From Syntrophaceae bacterium UBA5744 (lineage in GTDB: Bacteria; Desulfobacterota; Syntrophia; Syntrophales; UBA2192), in the NCBI GenBank assembly GCA_002419215.1, contig DIFQ01000067.1, positions 560 to 9,702 of the forward strand: a stretch of 9,143 bases of DNA, written 5' to 3'. The first letter of the stretch is position 1. Every line of letters starts with the position of its first letter. Shown here piece after piece: positions 6,224 to 9,143 of the stretch. The translations under genes and the position numbers were made by a program. Below the pieces are notes generated by a model. It was not told the origin of the DNA. It saw only the letters and a program-made list of their open reading frames with translations, and made no database searches.

Positions 6224-6235
6224 GACAAAATTGTC
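6224..6235. promoter_or_regulatory. Palindromic operator candidate, site 4
   Basis: GACAA-AA-TTGTC has perfect dyad arms. Its core ACAAAATTGT (6225-6234) equals that of site 2. The outer arms are shifted from GAACAA/TTGTTC to GGACAA/TTGTCA. The centres of sites 3 and 4 are 59 bases apart. Confidence 0.4.
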
Positions 6236-6374
6236 ACCTGCAAGAACAGGGTATCGGGGATCGGGTACAACAAAGAGACAAAAATGAAAGAACTGAAGAA
6301 ATCCGGCATGTTGTAGCGGGTGGGGAACTTTTTGGGGGGTGCCTTTGTCTAAGACATCAGAAGTCCCGAAAACC

Positions 6375-6382
6375 AAGGAGGT
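6375..6382 (+). promoter_or_regulatory. Strong ribosome binding site fixing the VIT-VWA start
   Basis: AAGGAGGT with a 5-base spacer precedes ATG 6388. The frame is open back to 6118, but the 90 extra codons have no comparable ribosome site, cross the operator region, and would bury the signal peptide. Confidence 0.8.
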
Positions 6383-6387
6383 ACCCC

Positions 6388-8712
6388 ATGAACCCGGCGA
6401 TCCGACATGCCATCCTCATCCTGCTGTTCATCTCCATGATTCCGTGGAGCGCGGCTCATGCCCGCCCGGAGGCGAACGATGACCGGACCCTGTCCCCCTA
6501 CTTCTTCGTCAAAAGCGACGATCCCGCCCTGGACCTGCTTCCCCTGAGATCCACGACAGCCTCGGTCCGGATTTCAGGCGTCATTGCCGATGTCCTCGTC
6601 ACCCAGCTCTACAGGAATGAAGGGAAAAAGCCCCTCGAGGCGATCTACGTCTTCCCCGCCTCGACGCGGGCGGCCGTTTACGCGATGAGGATGACGATCG
6701 GCAAACGCGTCGTCGAGGCGAAGATCAAGAAACGGCACGAGGCCCGGCGGGACTACGAGCAGGCCCGCGACCAGGGCCGGAGCGCTTCCCTGCTGGAGCA
6801 GCAGCGCCCCAATGTCTTCCAGATGAACGTGGCCAACATCATGCCGGGCGACGCCATCAAGGTGGAAATGAGATACACGGAACTGATCGTCCCGACGGAC
6901 CGTGTCTATGAATTCGTCTACCCGACGGTTGCCGGCCCCCGTTACTCCAACCAGAAGGCCGAGTCGGCGCCTCCCTCGGAGCAATGGGTGCAGAGCCCCT
7001 ACCTGCACGAGGGCGAGGCCCCGACAAACACCTTTGACATCTCGGTGGACGTCTCGGCGGGCCTTCCGATCCGGGAGCTCGCCTGCCCTTCCCACAAGGT
7101 GAATGCCGCCTATGGCAGCCCCTCTGTCGCGAAGATATCCCTCGATCCCTCGGAATCCCGGGGAGGCAACCGCGACTACATCCTGCGCTACAGGCTCGAT
7201 GGAGACCGGATCCAGTCGGGTCTCCTGCTTTTCGAGGGGAAAGGGGAAAACTTCTTTCTTCTCATGATGCAGCCCCCGAAGAGGATCAGGCCGGCCGACA
7301 TCCCGGGCCGCGAGTACATCTTCATCGTCGACGTGTCGGGGTCCATGCACGGATTCCCCCTGGAGATTTCCAAGAAGCTCATGGCAAACCTGATCGGGAA
7401 CCTGAGGCCCACGGACCGGTTCAACGTCCTGCTCTTCTCGGGCGGGTCGTCGGTCATGGCCGAGGAGTCGCTTGCGGCCACTCAGGAAAACGTCGCACGG
7501 GCCATCCATCTCATCGATCGCCAGCGGGGAGGCGGCGGTACGGAGCTCCTGCCGGCACTGAAGCGGGCCCTGTCCCTGAAAAGAGCGGAGAATACGTCGC
7601 GGACCCTCGTCATCGTCACGGATGGCTATGTGACGGTCGAGGAAGAGGTTTTCGACCTGATCCGAAACAACCTGGGCAATGCCAACCTGTTCGCCTTCGG
7701 CATCGGCACATCCGTCAACCGTCACATCATCGAGGGCATGGCGCACGTCGGCATGGGCGAGCCCTTTGTGATCGCAAAGCCCGGCGAGGCGCAGGCGTTG
7801 GCGGAGAGGTTGCGCAGCATGATCCAGACACCGGTGCTCACGCAAGTGAAGGTCGATTTCAAGGGCTTTGATGTTTTTGACGTGGAGCCGCTCAGGATCC
7901 CCGACGTCCTGGCCGAGCGTCCCGTCATCGTCTTCGGCAAGTGGCGCGGCAAGGGGAAAGGGAGTATTGCCGTCAGCGGGATCACAGGTGAGGGCAGATT
8001 TGTCGAGACGATCGATGTCGGCAAGGTGAAACCCTCGGAGGCCAACGCGGCCCTCCGAATTCTCTGGGCGCGCCACCGGGTCACGGTGCTCTCGGACTAC
8101 AACAAGCTGCGGGCAAGCGACAAGCGGATCCAGGAGGTGACAGAACTCGGTCTTCAGTACAATCTTCTGACGGCATACACCTCCTTTGTGGCCGTCGATT
8201 CGGAGTTGCGCAACACCGAAGGGAAGCCCTCCTCGGTAAACCAACCGCTGCCGCTCCCCCAGGGTGTCTCCGAATATGCCGTAGGCGGCAAGATGATGCA
8301 CGCCTATGCGCCCATGGCGCAGGTGGCCAAGAGAGAGGCCCTCGGGACATCGGCAGACAGGGGCCTCGTGAAAGAGAAGCGGGCAACGGACGAAGAGAAA
8401 AACGGGAAAGCGGCCATCGTCATCGCCGATGTCGCCGTATCGCAGGGTCTTTCGAAAGAGGACGTCGTCAGAAAGCTAAGGGAACAGACCGCAAGGCTGG
8501 AACCCTGCTTTGCCGGGGCAAAGGGAAAGATCGTACTCAGGCTGACCGTCAGCCCCGACGGCACGGTGAAGAGGGTGCAGATTCTCTCCAGCACCCTGAA
8601 GAGCGGCAAGGCTGCCTCGTGTGCGGCCGATCAACTCCGCAAGATCGTGCTGCCCGTCACGCAGGACGGAAGGGAGGGCAGGGCGGTCGTGACGATTGTG
8701 TCCGGCGCGTAG
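6388..8712 (+). CDS. Exported VIT and VWA domain protein with AgmX/TonB-like C-terminal domain
   Basis: This is a 774-residue protein. A signal peptide is visible: Arg6, hydrophobic residues 8-20, and a likely cut after AHA at residue 25. The VIT (vault/inter-alpha-trypsin) domain spans about 45-167. The VWA domain, about 310-480, carries a complete metal-binding MIDAS set: Asp315-x-Ser317-x-Ser319, Thr385 and Asp412. Residues about 570-615 (LGLQYNLLTAYTSFVAVD) match the conserved segment after VWA in inter-alpha-trypsin-like proteins. After a charged linker, the last about 90 residues (GKIVLRLTVSPDGTVKRVQILSS, with Cys707 and Cys745) resemble the AgmX/PglI and TonB C-terminal fold of periplasmic proteins. 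I see no sortase or PEP-CTERM tail. It likely acts in the periplasm or on the outer membrane by binding other proteins through metal; the partner is unknown. It is divergent from the activator gene and has no visible operon partner. Confidence 0.88.
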   Translation: MNPAIRHAILILLFISMIPWSAAHARPEANDDRTLSPYFFVKSDDPALDLLPLRSTTASVRISGVIADVLVTQLYRNEGKKPLEAIYVFPASTRAAVYAMRMTIGKRVVEAKIKKRHEARRDYEQARDQGRSASLLEQQRPNVFQMNVANIMPGDAIKVEMRYTELIVPTDRVYEFVYPTVAGPRYSNQKAESAPPSEQWVQSPYLHEGEAPTNTFDISVDVSAGLPIRELACPSHKVNAAYGSPSVAKISLDPSESRGGNRDYILRYRLDGDRIQSGLLLFEGKGENFFLLMMQPPKRIRPADIPGREYIFIVDVSGSMHGFPLEISKKLMANLIGNLRPTDRFNVLLFSGGSSVMAEESLAATQENVARAIHLIDRQRGGGGTELLPALKRALSLKRAENTSRTLVIVTDGYVTVEEEVFDLIRNNLGNANLFAFGIGTSVNRHIIEGMAHVGMGEPFVIAKPGEAQALAERLRSMIQTPVLTQVKVDFKGFDVFDVEPLRIPDVLAERPVIVFGKWRGKGKGSIAVSGITGEGRFVETIDVGKVKPSEANAALRILWARHRVTVLSDYNKLRASDKRIQEVTELGLQYNLLTAYTSFVAVDSELRNTEGKPSSVNQPLPLPQGVSEYAVGGKMMHAYAPMAQVAKREALGTSADRGLVKEKRATDEEKNGKAAIVIADVAVSQGLSKEDVVRKLREQTARLEPCFAGAKGKIVLRLTVSPDGTVKRVQILSSTLKSGKAASCAADQLRKIVLPVTQDGREGRAVVTIVSGA

Positions 8713-8722
8713 CGCAAGGTTC

Positions 8723-8767
8723 GGCGGACAGGCCCCGTCACCCCCCAACGCGGCGGGGCCTGCCGCC
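8723..8767 (+). terminator. GC-rich hairpin behind the VIT-VWA gene, probable transcription end
   Basis: Left arm 8723-8737 (GGCGGACAGGCCCCG) pairs with right arm 8754-8767 (CGGGGCCTGCCGCC), leaving one bulged A and a 16-base loop. It starts 11 bases after the stop codon. There is no T tract after the stem, so termination would be weak or the hairpin may instead protect the RNA 3' end. Confidence 0.5.
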
Positions 8768-8788
8768 TGCGCTCCCGCCCCCCATTTG

Positions 8789-8812
8789 GTTGCTACGAAG
8801 AAGCAGCTCGAA
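8789..8812. repeat. Direct repeat copy A
   Basis: This 24-base segment starting GTTGCTACGAAG matches copy B at 9023-9046 at 21 of 24 positions. The copies are 234 bases apart. Confidence 0.6.
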
Positions 8813-8846
8813 TGGATCGAAGAAAATCCCTCTCTATCCGCCGTTT

Positions 8847-8867
8847 AGCTGCTACGCAGCAGTAACT
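8847..8867. repeat. Short inverted repeat GCTGCT-AC-GCAGCAG
   Basis: Within this stretch GCTGC and GCAGC arms face each other across a few bases. A related and longer dyad, CTGCAGC-AAA-GCTGCTGCAG, occurs at about 8938-8957. Both belong to the same GCTGC-rich group of hairpins. Confidence 0.4.
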
Positions 8868-8905
8868 GGGCGATTTGTTAACTGGTAAATCAGGGGGAAA
8901 CAGGT

Positions 8906-8937
8906 CCCAATGAACCAATGACCCAGTCAACCCATTA
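8906..8937. repeat. Degenerate 8-base tandem repeat, four units
   Basis: Four consecutive octamers read CCCAATGA, ACCAATGA, CCCAGTCA and ACCCATTA. They share the pattern MCCMRTSA-like with drift toward the end. Just upstream, TAACTGG also occurs twice (near 8865 and 8879). Confidence 0.4.
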
Positions 8938-8957
8938 CTGCAGCAAAGCTGCTGCAG
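8938..8957. repeat. CTGCAGC hairpin
   Basis: CTGCAGC and GCTGCTGCAG flank AAA and can pair through CTGCAGC/GCTGCAG-type arms. It follows directly on the octamer series. Confidence 0.4.
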
Positions 8958-8993
8958 GAGGGCCGGGGAGGATTTTAAGGAACTGTTCATTTT

Positions 8994-9096
8994 ATCGATA
9001 ACCCCGGACGAGGTCGGGGTCTGTTGCTCCTAAGAAACAGCTCGAAGAAAGGTCATTGCGAGCAACAGACCCCGTCTTGGGGACGGGGTTATCGAT
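8994..9096. repeat. Nested REP-like palindrome
   Basis: The left arm (8994-9029) and right arm (9060-9096) are inverted copies. The outer 13 bases, ATCGATAACCCCG, and the inner 15, CGGGGTCTGTTGCTC, are identical in the two arms; the bases between differ. Each arm also folds on itself: ACCCCG/CGGGGT at about 9001-9020, and ACCCCGTC/GACGGGGT at about 9069-9089. The centre (9030-9059) contains repeat copy B and GGTCATTGCGAG, a string I associate with dispersed intergenic repeats in some Proteobacteria (from memory, not checked). Confidence 0.65.
9023..9046. repeat. Direct repeat copy B
   Basis: This is the second copy of the 24-base repeat (GTTGCTCCTAAG...), partly inside the left arm of the large palindrome. 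It has three mismatches to copy A at 8789-8812. Confidence 0.6.
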
Positions 9097-9122
9097 GAAA
9101 GAAACACACTTAATCTCGTAGG

Positions 9123-9141
9123 GCCCGATTCCCGATCGGGC
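9123..9141. terminator. Hairpin at the right edge, terminator or repeat arm
   Basis: GCCCGAT (9123-9129) and ATCGGGC (9135-9141) form a perfect 7-base stem around TCCCG, followed by TT at the window end. A T tract may continue outside. It could terminate a gene to the right or be one more unit of the repeat cluster. Confidence 0.4.
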
Positions 9142-9143
9142 TT

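Larger units (their letters stand above)
6132..6387. promoter_or_regulatory. Divergent promoter/operator region between activator and VIT-VWA genes
   Basis: This 256-base region is AT-rich in its left half (6140-6235) and drives genes in both directions. It holds two copies of the ACAAWWTTGT core and several further TTGTC half-sites (near 6143, 6191). I found no GG-N10-GC sigma-54 promoter on either strand; CCGG-N9-GC near 6304-6317 is one base too short. The right part (6240-6370) shows no clear element. Confidence 0.5.
8713..9143. other. Gene-free repeat-rich intergenic region
   Basis: These 431 bases contain no gene I can support. Both strands have short open frames, but none has a ribosome site together with recognisable protein content. 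The stretch holds a long GC hairpin, short direct and inverted repeats, an 8-base tandem series, a nested palindrome and a final hairpin, each listed separately. It reads as a cluster of extragenic palindromic-type elements. Confidence 0.7.

Noticed and set aside
6284..6316. Ten-codon leader peptide (MKELKKSGML) in the VIT-VWA leader
   Set aside because: There is no clear ribosome site and no attenuator-like hairpins around it; a chance frame is more likely.
6304..6317. Sigma-54 promoter for the VIT-VWA gene
   Set aside because: The GG and GC are separated by 9 bases, not 10, and the rest of the motif does not match.
6118..6387. N-terminal extension of the VIT-VWA protein by 90 residues
   Set aside because: It would overlap the activator start and operator sites, lacks a good ribosome site, and would place the signal peptide inside the protein.
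6574..8301. 575-codon open frame on the minus strand
   Set aside because: It is antisense to the VIT-VWA gene; the plus-strand protein has a signal peptide, full MIDAS and strong ribosome site.
8619..8888. 89-codon open frame spanning the end of the VIT-VWA gene and the repeats
   Set aside because: It overlaps the known gene in another frame and runs through the terminator hairpin; the protein is low-complexity Arg/Pro-rich.
8785..9096. CRISPR array
   Set aside because: Repeats are few, degenerate, unevenly spaced and partly inverted; there are no regular repeat-spacer units and no cas genes.

Overview
The window looks like chromosomal DNA from a GC-rich Gram-negative bacterium with sigma-54 regulation. 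Desulfobacterota (a syntroph or sulfate-reducer type) is my best guess. It rests on three things: the split, ferredoxin-fused glutamate synthase, the NifA-like GAF/AAA+ activator, and the AgmX/PglI-like tail on a VIT-VWA protein. This is inference from protein style, not a proven assignment. Coding DNA is GC-rich, while the three regulatory intergenic regions are clearly AT-rich.

Layout. Positions 1-3895 (minus strand) hold a glutamate synthase split over three consecutive genes: a class II glutamine amidotransferase, an FMN synthase domain with an N-terminal 2x[4Fe-4S] ferredoxin, and a GXGXG domain fused to the iron-sulfur start of a GltD-like flavoprotein that runs off the left edge. The genes overlap or nearly touch, so they are an operon. 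Upstream on the same strand (4085-4294) is a 69-residue orphan Fis-type helix-turn-helix protein. Next (4608-6131, minus) is a complete 507-residue GAF-AAA+-HTH sigma-54 activator, whose C-terminal DNA-binding domain is close to the orphan HTH. Divergently (6388-8712, plus) lies an exported VIT-VWA protein with a TonB/AgmX-like C-terminal domain. The right end (8713-9143) has no gene and is packed with hairpins, short repeats and a nested palindrome.

How it may work together. The gene for the small HTH has a near-perfect -24/-12 sigma-54 promoter, a full match to the IHF consensus, and an upstream palindrome (core ACAAWWTTGT), in the order expected for a nif-type enhancer-dependent promoter. 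The same core occurs in front of the glutamate synthase genes and twice in the divergent region between the activator and the VIT-VWA gene. By eye I found no perfect copy inside a gene. The simplest model is that the activator drives the orphan HTH and the glutamate synthase genes. The orphan HTH keeps the DNA-binding surface but has no ATPase or sigma-54 contact, so it could compete for the same sites and act as a built-in brake. This regulatory loop is the most interesting unexplained feature of the window; it is a hypothesis built from sequence alone.
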